From contig JADZEI010000001.1 in the NCBI GenBank assembly GCA_020850615.1, positions 1-64,000 of the forward strand: a stretch of 64,000 nucleotides of DNA. The letters are read 5' to 3'. Numbering within the stretch: position 1 is the first letter of the stretch; the number at the start of each line of letters is the position of its first letter. The notes beneath the pieces are model-generated. The model did no database searches and had not been told where the DNA came from. It saw only the letters and a list, made by a program, of their open reading frames with translations. Below are positions 28,062 to 35,964 of this stretch, piece after piece. The stretch is from Dehalococcoidia bacterium. GTDB taxonomy: Bacteria; Chloroflexota; Dehalococcoidia; Tepidiformales; Tepidiformaceae. The position numbers and the translations under genes were made by a program.

Positions 28062-28304
28062 ATGGTCATGGTGTACGAGTCCGAAGGGCGCTGGCACGTG
28101 ATGGTCGTCAGCGGCGGGACGGTGGCCCGGGACGAGCCGCCGAAGCGCATGGTGGGACATGCCGGCGCGGTCCTGCAGGAGGTAGCGGCGCGCTACCCGG
28201 ACCGGCTGGCCGTGCTCGTGAGCGCGGACTGGGGTCTGCGCGGGATACCGGTGGCGGCGTACGGCAGCGGTGACCAGGGCCTGGCGAGGTCACTGGCGAG
28301 CTGA
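28062..28304 (+). CDS. Small hypothetical protein
   Basis: An 80-residue frame starting at ATG 28062 (MVMVYESEGRWHVMVVSGGT), with GGAGGT seven bases upstream. The pattern beta-beta-helix-beta (YRV-type strands, helix AGAVLQEVAARYP, strand LAVLVSADW) looks protein-like, but I recognise no family. It ends 18 bp before the histidine kinase frame and may share its transcript. A longer version from 27948 lacks a ribosome-binding site. Confidence 0.5.
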   Translation: MVMVYESEGRWHVMVVSGGTVARDEPPKRMVGHAGAVLQEVAARYPDRLAVLVSADWGLRGIPVAAYGSGDQGLARSLAS

Positions 28305-28322
28305 GCTCGAGGCTCCGACGAA

Positions 28323-29717
28323 TTGGGTCGGCCGGCCCCTCGCGATCGCGTTCGCGCCGGTGGGCGTGCCGGGTTCGCAACGGCGGGCGCCACGCAGACA
28401 GTGGGGAATGGCCTGATAGCCCGGAACGGGAACGGCCCGATTATCGAAGCAGTAGCCGGCGGATGTTGGGTGGCGAGGGTCGTGGTGGATTCGGACGGAT
28501 CGATACAGAGAGAGCTGGCGGAGCTGGGTGCACAATTGCCGGCCGGGCTCATCGAAGTCGAGTGGCCGAGCCTCCGCGTCACATACATGAACGCGGTCGC
28601 CGAGTCGATAGCGGGCTACGACCGTGGGGACATCGAGCGCGGGCTGCACGCGCTGACGCTGCTCGACGCGTCGAGCCAGCAGCGGATCATGGCGATCGCG
28701 GCGGACCAGCTCAAGGACTCGGTCGCCGTGGGGCTGCCGTACCGGCCGCAGCGCGCGCAACACATCTACGAGTTCACGGGCATCCGCAAGGACGGGACGC
28801 CGTTCCCGGCGGACGTGCAGAGCGCCTACATCCTGGACGCGGCGGGGTTCCCGCGCGGTGTGCGGCTCCTGGTGCGCGACCTCACGGAGCAGCGCGAGCG
28901 GGAGGAGGCGCGCCGGCTGCTGGAAATGCAGTTGCGCCAATCGCAGAAGCTGGACAGCCTGGGACAGCTCGCCGGTGGGGTGGCGCACGAGCTGAACAAC
29001 GTGCTGACCGTGCTCATGGGCAACCTCCACATGCTCGAAGGCGAAGTGGCGGACCGGCCGGGCGCGGCGGAGCTCGTGACGTCGCTGCAGGCGGCCACAC
29101 AGCGCGGGGCGCGGCTCATCGGCGAGCTGCTGAAGTACGCGCGGCCGGAGGTCGAATCGCGGGCGAAGTTCGACCTTGGGCCGGTGCTGCGCAGCACCGT
29201 CTCGTTGGTCACGCCGTCGCTCCTGGATGAGACGATCTTGCAGATCTCGGACCTGCCGGACCGGCGCTGCGTCGTGGGCAGGGAGGATGCGATCCAGCAG
29301 GTGTTGGTGAACATCCTGCTGAATGCCTCGGACGCGATGCCGGGCGGCGGCGTGGTGACCATCTGCCTTTCGACACACGTCCTGGCACAGCCGTCCCCGT
29401 GGCTCGCGCCGGACCTCGCGGACGGCGTGTACCACGTGGTCAGCATCAGCGACACCGGCACGGGGCTGACGTCGGAGGAGCAGGAGCGCGTGTTCGACCC
29501 CTTCGTGACGAGCAAAGGCGCGAGCACCGGCGCCGGGCTGGGGCTGCCGGTGGCGCTGGGGATCGCGCGGTCGCACGGTGGCTGGCTCTCGGTGGAATCG
29601 CGCAAGGGCGAGGGGTCGACGTTCCGCCTGGTGCTGCCGCAGGGCGAGTGCGCCGCCGGTCCCGGCCGGAGGTGCATCCCGGCCGGGCCGGCAGCTGGCG
29701 CGGGCTGCGATGGCTAG
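28323..29717 (+). CDS. PAS-domain sensor histidine kinase (orphan)
   Basis: A 464-residue soluble kinase. A PAS-like sensor lies at ~75-190 (WPSLRVTYMNAVAES, IRKDGTPFPADVQ, LLVRDLTEQREREE), then a HisKA helix with GGVAHELNN (H222), and HATPase_c with VNILLNASDAMP (N box), ISDTGTGL (G1), DPFVTSKG (F box) and GAGLGLPVALGIA (G2). It has no TM segment. The N terminus is uncertain: the frame opens at a TTG (28323), while the GTG at 28470 (VARVVVDSDG) would remove ~49 residues of low resemblance. The C-terminal ~20 residues are Gly/Ala-rich. No response regulator gene is adjacent. Confidence 0.85.
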   Translation: MGRPAPRDRVRAGGRAGFATAGATQTVGNGLIARNGNGPIIEAVAGGCWVARVVVDSDGSIQRELAELGAQLPAGLIEVEWPSLRVTYMNAVAESIAGYDRGDIERGLHALTLLDASSQQRIMAIAADQLKDSVAVGLPYRPQRAQHIYEFTGIRKDGTPFPADVQSAYILDAAGFPRGVRLLVRDLTEQREREEARRLLEMQLRQSQKLDSLGQLAGGVAHELNNVLTVLMGNLHMLEGEVADRPGAAELVTSLQAATQRGARLIGELLKYARPEVESRAKFDLGPVLRSTVSLVTPSLLDETILQISDLPDRRCVVGREDAIQQVLVNILLNASDAMPGGGVVTICLSTHVLAQPSPWLAPDLADGVYHVVSISDTGTGLTSEEQERVFDPFVTSKGASTGAGLGLPVALGIARSHGGWLSVESRKGEGSTFRLVLPQGECAAGPGRRCIPAGPAAGAGCDG

Positions 29718-29815
29718 GCGGCTTGCCGGGCGAACCCACGTCCGCGGGCTGATCCATGGGCCGGCGATCGCCACGGGCGAGTGAGCAGGTGGCGCGGGCG
29801 CTGCGTATAGTCCGG

Positions 29816-29821
29816 CGGCGA
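29816..29821 (+). promoter_or_regulatory. Candidate -10 box before the DinB gene at 29843
   Basis: TATAGT at 29816-29821, with no good -35 at 16-18 bp. A start point near 29828 would leave a ~15-nt leader containing GGGGGGAG and makes the in-frame ATG at 29822 unlikely as the start codon. Confidence 0.3.
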
Positions 29822-29842
29822 ATGCTATTCGGGGGGAGCACG

Positions 29843-30373
29843 ATGACCGCGGTCGACTTCATGAAGCAGACGCTCGACTTCATCCACCGGGGGTTCCGGG
29901 GCGCACCGGAGGGGCTCAGCGACGAGCAGCTCCACTTCGTGCCGGAGGGCCAGTCGCATTCGATCGCGTGGTGCATGTGGCACGCCGCGCGGATCGAGGA
30001 CCTGTTCTTCCAGCAGATCTTCCAGGGCACGAAGAGCGAGTTCGAAACCGGCGGCTGGGCGGCGAAGACGGGACTGCCGGAGAAGGGGTTCGGCACCGGC
30101 CAGTCGACGGAGGCGGCGGCGGCGGTGCGGATCACCTCGCTCGATGCGTTCCGGGAGTACCAGGCACGCGTGGCGGAGCTCGCCACCGGCTACCTGGGCT
30201 CGCTGAGCGACGCGGACCTGGAGCGCGAGGTGAAGTTGGGCGAGAAGACGGAGACGCTCGGGGAATCGGTGAACCTGCACCTTGTCATCCATCTCAACGG
30301 ACACCGGGGCGAGGTGAACCTGATCCGGGGGATGATGGGGCTGGACCCGGTGCTGCTGAACCAGGGCGGATAG
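29843..30373 (+). CDS. DinB family protein
   Basis: A 176-residue four-helix protein with DinB-like features: VDFMKQTLDFIHRGFRG, then HSIAWCMWHAARIEDLFFQQ (first His/metal region) and VNLHLVIHLNGHRGEVNLIRGMMGL (paired His residues in the last helix, H-x-x-x-x-x-H pattern). This is the metal-binding core seen in DinB/YfiT-type putative metal-dependent enzymes. The ATG at 29843 follows GGGGGGAG. It is distinct from the DinB-like protein at 26209. Substrate unknown. Confidence 0.82.
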   Translation: MTAVDFMKQTLDFIHRGFRGAPEGLSDEQLHFVPEGQSHSIAWCMWHAARIEDLFFQQIFQGTKSEFETGGWAAKTGLPEKGFGTGQSTEAAAAVRITSLDAFREYQARVAELATGYLGSLSDADLEREVKLGEKTETLGESVNLHLVIHLNGHRGEVNLIRGMMGLDPVLLNQGG

Positions 30374-30429
30374 CTCTTTCGTCGCTTTCAAGGTTGCGAG
30401 CGGAGGCGGGTGACCCGCACACTCGGATC

Positions 30430-32487
30430 ATGCTCGCACTCCGTGGCCGGGCGGCGTGGTTCGCCGCCTTCCTTGTGCTCGTCGCGATGCTGGTCATGGG
30501 GCCCGGGTTGGCGCGGGCGGTGCAGAGCGTGCCGATCCTCGATGGCCCGGTGACCGACGAGACGGGCGAAGTCGACGAAGACGCCGCCGAGACAGCGCTC
30601 GCGCGGCTGGCGGACGAACGCGGCTACGACCTGTGGGCGCTGTTCGTGGAAACAACCGGCTCGACGCGGATCAGCGAGTACACCGACGAGGTGGTCGCCG
30701 CGAACAACCTGGGCGGTTCGGACGCGCTGCTCGTGGTGGCGCTGGACGACCGCACGTACCAGCTCTGGCTCGGTGATCTGCTCATCGACGAGGTCACGCA
30801 GTCGGAGCAGGACCGCATCCTCGCGGACGAGGTGGAGCCGGCGCTCCAGGACGGCGACTACGGCGCGGCGATCGCGGGCGCTGCCGATGGCCTCCGCGCC
30901 GCCAGCTCCCCGGCCGGCGACCCGCCGGGCGGCGATGCCGGCGAGCCGCAGGGCGTCTCCGACGGCGGGAGCTCCATCGGCGGCATCATCCTCCTGGTTA
31001 TCCTCGGGCTCATCGTCGTGGGGGTGGTGGCCCTGATCCTCTCGCGGAAGTTCGCCGGGTCGCGCAGCCGGAAGACAGGCGCAGGCCATGGAGCCGCCGG
31101 TGCGACCGCGCCCGAAGCCGCCCGCGCGATGTCGCTTGAGGAGCTGGCACAGCGGGCGAACACGCTGCTGCTCGAACTGGACGAGGGCACGCGCGAAGCG
31201 GAGCAGGAGCTCGGGTTTGCGGAGGCGCAGTTCACCGTGGCCGAGGTCGCGGGCTTCCGGGCGGCGCTCGATGACGCGAAGGGGCGGCTCTCGCGGGCGT
31301 TCACCCTGCGGCAGGAGCTCGAAGACAGCGTGCCCGATACCAAAGACCGCATCCGCGAGGTGCTCACGCAGATCGTGCAGGAGTGCGAGGCCGCGCAGGC
31401 CGGGCTCGCGGAACAGATGCGGCTCGTCGCGTCGTTGCGCGACCTGGAACGGAACGCCGGGCCGATGCTGACGGCGCTGGCCGGGGAGGTTGCGGCGCTG
31501 GAGGCGCGGCTGCCTGCGAGCGGACTGGCGATGAGCGACCTCCAGACGCAGGCCGAGAGCGCCTGGCGGCCGGTCGAAGGGAACCTCGAGGAGACACGCA
31601 AGCGCATCAGCGCTGCGCGCGAGGCGATCGGGCGCGGCCAGGCGGTGGTCGCAACCGACGCGGGCGCGGCCGTGGCGGAGGTGCGGGCGGCGCAGCGGGC
31701 GGTCGCCGAAGGGCGGGGGCTGCTGGACGCGGTCGACCACCTGGCGGCGGAGTTGGTCGAGGCGCGGACCCACCTCGCCGAGCGGCTGAGGGCGGCCACG
31801 CAGTCGCTGCGGCAGGCGAGTGCGGCGGCTTCGAAGTCGCGGGAACGGAGCGCGCAACTCCAGGAAGCCGAACAGCGGCTGGCGGAAGCGCGCAGCCAGC
31901 TGACGGCCAGGCCGCCGGACCTCGTCAGTGCGCTGCAGCTGGTGCGCCACGTGGACGCCGCAGCGAACGACCTGAAGGCGTCGCTCCAGGCCGATGCGGA
32001 TCGGGCGCGGAAGGAAGCGGAGGCGCTGGACGAGGAGATCCGCGCGGCCGCGGTGAGCCGCCAGCGGGCGTCGGATTACGTCAACTCGCGCCGCGGGTCG
32101 GTGGGCTCGGCGGCGCGGACGCGGCTTTCGGAGGCGGAGCGGCATCTCGAGCTGGCACGGTCGAAGCGGGAGGGCGGGGGCGTGACCGCGGCGCTGACGG
32201 ACGCGCGCCGGGCGCGGAACCTGGCCGACGAGGCGTATCGCCTGGCGCTTTCGGACTTCCAGGAGCGCAAGACCTATGGCGGCACGTCGTCATCGGCGGA
32301 CATGTCGGTGCTGGCGGGGATCTTCATGGGCGGGCTCGGGAGCATGCTCGGGGACGCCGCGCGGCAGTCGGGGCGCCGTTCCTCGGGCAGTGGCCGGTTC
32401 GGCGGGTTTGGCGGCGGTGGCTCACGCGGAGGCGGCGGCGGGAGCCGCGGCGGTGGTGGGGGACGGAGCCGGGGCGGCCGATGGTAA
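30430..32487 (+). CDS. TPM domain membrane protein with long coiled coil and RGG-like tail
   Basis: A 685-residue exported membrane protein. A signal peptide (WFAAFLVLVAMLVMGPGLARA, cleavage near residue 28) precedes a TPM/YgcG-type domain (~35-155: VTDETGEVDED, LWALFVETTGS, NNLGGSDALLVVALDDRTYQ). One TM segment follows at ~185-207 (GGIILLVILGLIVVGVVALIL), then ~380 residues of Ala/Glu/Arg-rich coiled coil and a Gly/Ser/Arg-rich tail (GGGGSRGGGGGSRGG). TPM proteins are linked to membrane maintenance, and in several phyla they neighbour pspA genes, as here (next gene 57 bp downstream). The ATG is at 30430. Confidence 0.85.
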   Translation: MLALRGRAAWFAAFLVLVAMLVMGPGLARAVQSVPILDGPVTDETGEVDEDAAETALARLADERGYDLWALFVETTGSTRISEYTDEVVAANNLGGSDALLVVALDDRTYQLWLGDLLIDEVTQSEQDRILADEVEPALQDGDYGAAIAGAADGLRAASSPAGDPPGGDAGEPQGVSDGGSSIGGIILLVILGLIVVGVVALILSRKFAGSRSRKTGAGHGAAGATAPEAARAMSLEELAQRANTLLLELDEGTREAEQELGFAEAQFTVAEVAGFRAALDDAKGRLSRAFTLRQELEDSVPDTKDRIREVLTQIVQECEAAQAGLAEQMRLVASLRDLERNAGPMLTALAGEVAALEARLPASGLAMSDLQTQAESAWRPVEGNLEETRKRISAAREAIGRGQAVVATDAGAAVAEVRAAQRAVAEGRGLLDAVDHLAAELVEARTHLAERLRAATQSLRQASAAASKSRERSAQLQEAEQRLAEARSQLTARPPDLVSALQLVRHVDAAANDLKASLQADADRARKEAEALDEEIRAAAVSRQRASDYVNSRRGSVGSAARTRLSEAERHLELARSKREGGGVTAALTDARRARNLADEAYRLALSDFQERKTYGGTSSSADMSVLAGIFMGGLGSMLGDAARQSGRRSSGSGRFGGFGGGGSRGGGGGSRGGGGGRSRGGRW

Positions 32488-32544
32488 TCGAGAGTCTATC
32501 CACGGGCGGATGCCCGGTAGCAAGTGGGACACGGAGGTAGAACC

Positions 32545-33252
32545 TTGGCAACGTCAATCCTCGGCCGGATGAGCCAGCTCGCCCGGGCCAACATCAATTC
32601 GCTATTGGACCGGGCGGAGGACCCGGAAAAGATGCTCGACCAGCTGATCCGCGACTTCACGAGCAACATCCGCGAGGCGGAAGAAGCCGTCGCCCAGACG
32701 GTCGGGAACCTCCGGCTGCTGGAGGACGACAACCGCGAGGCAGAAGAAGCAAAGGCCGAATGGGGCAGCAAAGCAGGCGCTGCCTCCCGCAAGGCGGATG
32801 AGCTGCGGACCGCCGGCAACACGGTCGAGGCCGACCGGTTCGACAACCTCGCCAAGGTGGCCCTCCGGCGCCAGATCAGCTTCGAAGAGCAGACGAAGAC
32901 GTATGCGGGCCAGATCGCGCAGCAGACGGAGCTGACCAGCAAGCTCAAGGACGGGCTGAACAAGATGCGCGAGAAGCGCGAGGACCTCGTCCAGAAGCGG
33001 GACGAGCTGGTCGCGCGGGCGAAGATGGCCAAGGCGCAGACGAAGGTCCAGGAAGCGGTGCGCGACGTCTCCGTGATGGACCCGACGAGCGAGCTGAGCC
33101 GCTTCGAAGAGAAGATCCGGCGCGAGGAAGCGCGCGCGCGGGGGATGGAAGAGGTCGCCGCCTCATCGCTCGAGGAGCAGTTCGACAGCCTCGACGACGA
33201 CATGGACGAGCTCGAAGTGGAAGCGCGGCTGGCCGCCCTCAAGGGCGGCTAG
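32545..33252 (+). CDS. pspA: PspA/IM30 (Vipp1) family membrane-stress protein
   Basis: A 235-residue ESCRT-III-like helical protein. It begins with an amphipathic helix (ATSILGRMSQLARANINSLL) and the conserved AEDPEKMLDQLIRDF, then a coiled-coil hairpin with EEAVAQTVGN and ISFEEQTKTYAGQI, ending with SLDDDMDELEVEARLAALK. PspA coats and stabilises damaged inner membranes. I place the start at TTG 32545, with GGAGGT six bases upstream; the in-frame GTG at 32524 lacks such a site. It probably forms an operon with the TPM gene and is followed by a terminator. Confidence 0.92.
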   Translation: MATSILGRMSQLARANINSLLDRAEDPEKMLDQLIRDFTSNIREAEEAVAQTVGNLRLLEDDNREAEEAKAEWGSKAGAASRKADELRTAGNTVEADRFDNLAKVALRRQISFEEQTKTYAGQIAQQTELTSKLKDGLNKMREKREDLVQKRDELVARAKMAKAQTKVQEAVRDVSVMDPTSELSRFEEKIRREEARARGMEEVAASSLEEQFDSLDDDMDELEVEARLAALKGG

Positions 33253-33270
33253 CCGCTTCTGGAGCAGCAT

Positions 33271-33309
33271 GGGGCGGGCGGGTCCGTTGGTACCGGCCCG
33301 CCCCTTTTT
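33271..33309 (+). terminator. Intrinsic terminator after pspA
   Basis: GGGGCGGGC (33271-33279) pairs with GCCCGCCCC (33296-33304), followed by TTTTT. It lies between pspA and the convergent end of the eCIS operon (33338). Confidence 0.85.
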
Positions 33310-33337
33310 CGGTAGCCGTGTGGCCAGCGGGGTAGCG

Positions 33338-35956
33338 TCAGCCCAGGGTGAATCGGAGGACGAAGCTCGCGCCGGACTCGCCGTCGAAGTCGCCGTCGAG
33401 CGGCGAGCCGTCGTCGGCGGCGCGAATGCCGGCGTCGTCTTCGCCCGCGGAAAGCACGATGAGGCGATAGACGCCCATCTCCGAAACGACTTCGGGGTCG
33501 CGCGGGCGGTAGTCGAGCAGGTCTCCCTTGACGACGACCTGTGCGGCGAGGGTGCTGGTCCTGCCCCGCGGCGGCGTGAATTCGAGGCGGGCGGGCATTT
33601 GCACATCGTCGCCGAATTCGCCCTCGGGTTGCACCTCCCGGCTGAAGTTGACGCGGATGCGGTTGAAGATGTCGTTCCCACCGAGCTGGACGGGGTTGTC
33701 CGGGCTCACCGGGAATTCCTTCACGGCGTGGACCACTTCGTCGGCCCGGCCCGGGAACGAGCGGAGGAACTCGAGGTTCACGACGCGGAGGGTTTTGGCG
33801 TCGGTGCGCTGGCTGCGCAGGAAGAACCAGCTCTCGAAGTCGCTGCCGCGGTGGCCGGCGCCGGAGGGCAGGGCGAGCGCGGAGCGCACCTCGCCGGTCG
33901 CGGGGTCGGGCTCGGGGCGTGCGAAGGCCTGGCCGTCGACGTGGATCAGCTCACGGCCGGCCTGGTGCCAGACCAGGCGACCGCGGAGCGTCACGTTGAT
34001 GCGGTACTCGGCGAGGTTGGCGGCGGCGCGTGCGCTGAACGTGGAAAGACCCACCCCGTTGGCAACGTTAGAGATGCCATTCGCCGACGGATCCCAGCGC
34101 CAGAGGATGCTTTGCGGGTCGCCGGGGTCGATGTTCGTCGTGCCCAGGAGGACCACGCGCTCCCGGGCGTTCGGTACAGGGGCGCCATCCCACACATACA
34201 TGGCGTCGTGCGTGACGAGCAGGCTGTTGTTGTCGATCGACTCCGGGGCCGGCGGGCGGTCGAGACGGATGCGAAGGCCGTCCTTGAAGAAGGACTCCGG
34301 GGTCATGCCTGCGTCGTTTTCCCAGCTGGTGGCGATGACGTGCATGGCGGCGGGCACGGTCGCGGCTTCGATGGCGGTGAGCGGCGGGAACAGCTTGCGG
34401 CAGTCGGTGAGGATGGAGAGCTGTTCGCCCTTGAGCTGGACGAGCGCGAGGCGGCAGAAGTGGTGCACGATGCCGCGCCGGTCCTGCCGGATCGGGCTGG
34501 CGTTCGGCACTTCGTACGGCGGCCATTCCAGGTCCCCCGTGGCGGTGCGGGCGGGGATGACCCAGTAGTCGCCGGTGGCGAACGGGCCGCCGGTGAACTC
34601 CACCTCGACGCCGTCCTCCAGCGGGACCCACTCCGTGGAGGTTGCGACGCCGGCTTCGCTGGCCGATGCGCCGTGCTGGTCCCAGCGGCGGAGCTTCGGG
34701 TGGAGGTCGCGGTCGACGCCTTCGGGCGCGGTTGAGAGCGGCGTGGGCGCCGGGTCGAGGACGAGCTCGTTCGTCGCCGGGAGCACGTCGACGATACGGG
34801 CGAGCTGGCCGGGCAGGCCGTTCAGCTCGGCAGCATCGTCGATGAGCTCGACCCACTGGCCGTTCGCGAAGCCGAGGACGTCGTCGGGGCCCAGGTCGTG
34901 GACGAAGACGGAGCTCCCGCTGACCTTCGTGACCGCGGTGACCACCGTGCCATTGTCACGCGACCACTTGAAGGTGGCGGTACCGACGTCGCCGGGCGTG
35001 TGCACTTCGACGCGATAGAGCTGGTTCTCAAGGCGAGTGTAGCCGGCGCCCGGGGGCAGCTCGCAGGGGTCGTCGGCAGGGTCACCGGGCTGGGCGCGGG
35101 CGTTGAGCCTGCCGTGCGGCGCGAAGAGGGCGTCCCATTCGGGGAAGGGGGTCGAGCAGTCGGGGCGGCCGACGACGCGGAGGTCCTTCAGCTTCCGGCG
35201 GACCTCGTCGAGGAAGGCGGCGAGCTCCTCACGCTTCTCGCCGGCCTGCTTGCGCTCGCCTTCGAGCTGGGTGATGACGCGCTCGATGCGGGTGCGGATT
35301 GCAGCACTGCGGGCGGCGGCGGCCTCGGCGCGGCGCTGGGCCAGGTTCTCGTCGATCGCGGCGAGCTGGGTGTCGATTTCCGCGAGGTTCGCCCGGGCTT
35401 CCTCCGCCTCGCGTTCGAGGCGGCCGATGTCCTCGGTGCCAGGGCCGGGCGTGGCGAGGGGCAGGAGCCGCACCTGCCAGGTGGTCTTGAGCCGCGTGGT
35501 CGTGTCGGGCCCGCCGAGCGCGACTTCGCGCAGGAGCGGGTCATCGAGCGCGGTCACGTGGCGGCGCCAGACATCGAGGTAGACGAGCGCGAGGGTGCGG
35601 TCCTGTTCGCGCATGGCTTCGATCGCCGCCTTGAGGTCCGCGCCAGGGAAGTCGAGCTTCGACTGGTTGTCGTAGGCGAGCTTCTCGACGTCGTTTTCGA
35701 CGAGGATGCCGTCGGCGTAGAAGCGGCCGGCGCCAATGAAGAGCATCGTGCCATCGGTAGTGACCTGGAAGCCGGCGTTGCCGATGGGCGCGCCGCAGGG
35801 GCCGATGACGTCGGTGCCTTCGGTCTCGAAGAGGTAGCGAGCGATGTCGCCCTGCTCGTTCCAGTCGGCGTCGAGCTGGACGCGGCCCTGTTGCATGAGC
35901 ACGGCGCTGTAGTGCTTGCGGGGGTCGAACGTCTGGCGGCTGAAATCGCCCTTCAT
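33338..35956 (-). CDS. DUF6519 protein, last gene of the eCIS operon
   Basis: An 872-residue protein with the hallmark N terminus MKGDFSRQTFDPRKHYSAVL, then QQGRVQLDADWNEQGDIARY, of the DUF6519 family, which is common in contractile-injection-system and large secreted-protein loci. A glycine-rich beta region (VIGPCGAPIGNAGFQV) is followed by a coiled coil at ~185-265 (LEREAEEARANLAEIDTQLA), further beta-rich segments (GTATFKWSRDNGTVVTAV, typical of tail-fibre-associated modules) and a beta-sandwich-like C terminus. No signal peptide. Its place after the baseplate genes suggests a fibre- or baseplate-attached outer component. The exact role is unknown. Confidence 0.8.
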   Translation of the reverse strand: MKGDFSRQTFDPRKHYSAVLMQQGRVQLDADWNEQGDIARYLFETEGTDVIGPCGAPIGNAGFQVTTDGTMLFIGAGRFYADGILVENDVEKLAYDNQSKLDFPGADLKAAIEAMREQDRTLALVYLDVWRRHVTALDDPLLREVALGGPDTTTRLKTTWQVRLLPLATPGPGTEDIGRLEREAEEARANLAEIDTQLAAIDENLAQRRAEAAAARSAAIRTRIERVITQLEGERKQAGEKREELAAFLDEVRRKLKDLRVVGRPDCSTPFPEWDALFAPHGRLNARAQPGDPADDPCELPPGAGYTRLENQLYRVEVHTPGDVGTATFKWSRDNGTVVTAVTKVSGSSVFVHDLGPDDVLGFANGQWVELIDDAAELNGLPGQLARIVDVLPATNELVLDPAPTPLSTAPEGVDRDLHPKLRRWDQHGASASEAGVATSTEWVPLEDGVEVEFTGGPFATGDYWVIPARTATGDLEWPPYEVPNASPIRQDRRGIVHHFCRLALVQLKGEQLSILTDCRKLFPPLTAIEAATVPAAMHVIATSWENDAGMTPESFFKDGLRIRLDRPPAPESIDNNSLLVTHDAMYVWDGAPVPNARERVVLLGTTNIDPGDPQSILWRWDPSANGISNVANGVGLSTFSARAAANLAEYRINVTLRGRLVWHQAGRELIHVDGQAFARPEPDPATGEVRSALALPSGAGHRGSDFESWFFLRSQRTDAKTLRVVNLEFLRSFPGRADEVVHAVKEFPVSPDNPVQLGGNDIFNRIRVNFSREVQPEGEFGDDVQMPARLEFTPPRGRTSTLAAQVVVKGDLLDYRPRDPEVVSEMGVYRLIVLSAGEDDAGIRAADDGSPLDGDFDGESGASFVLRFTLG

Positions 35957-35964
35957 GGGTCACC

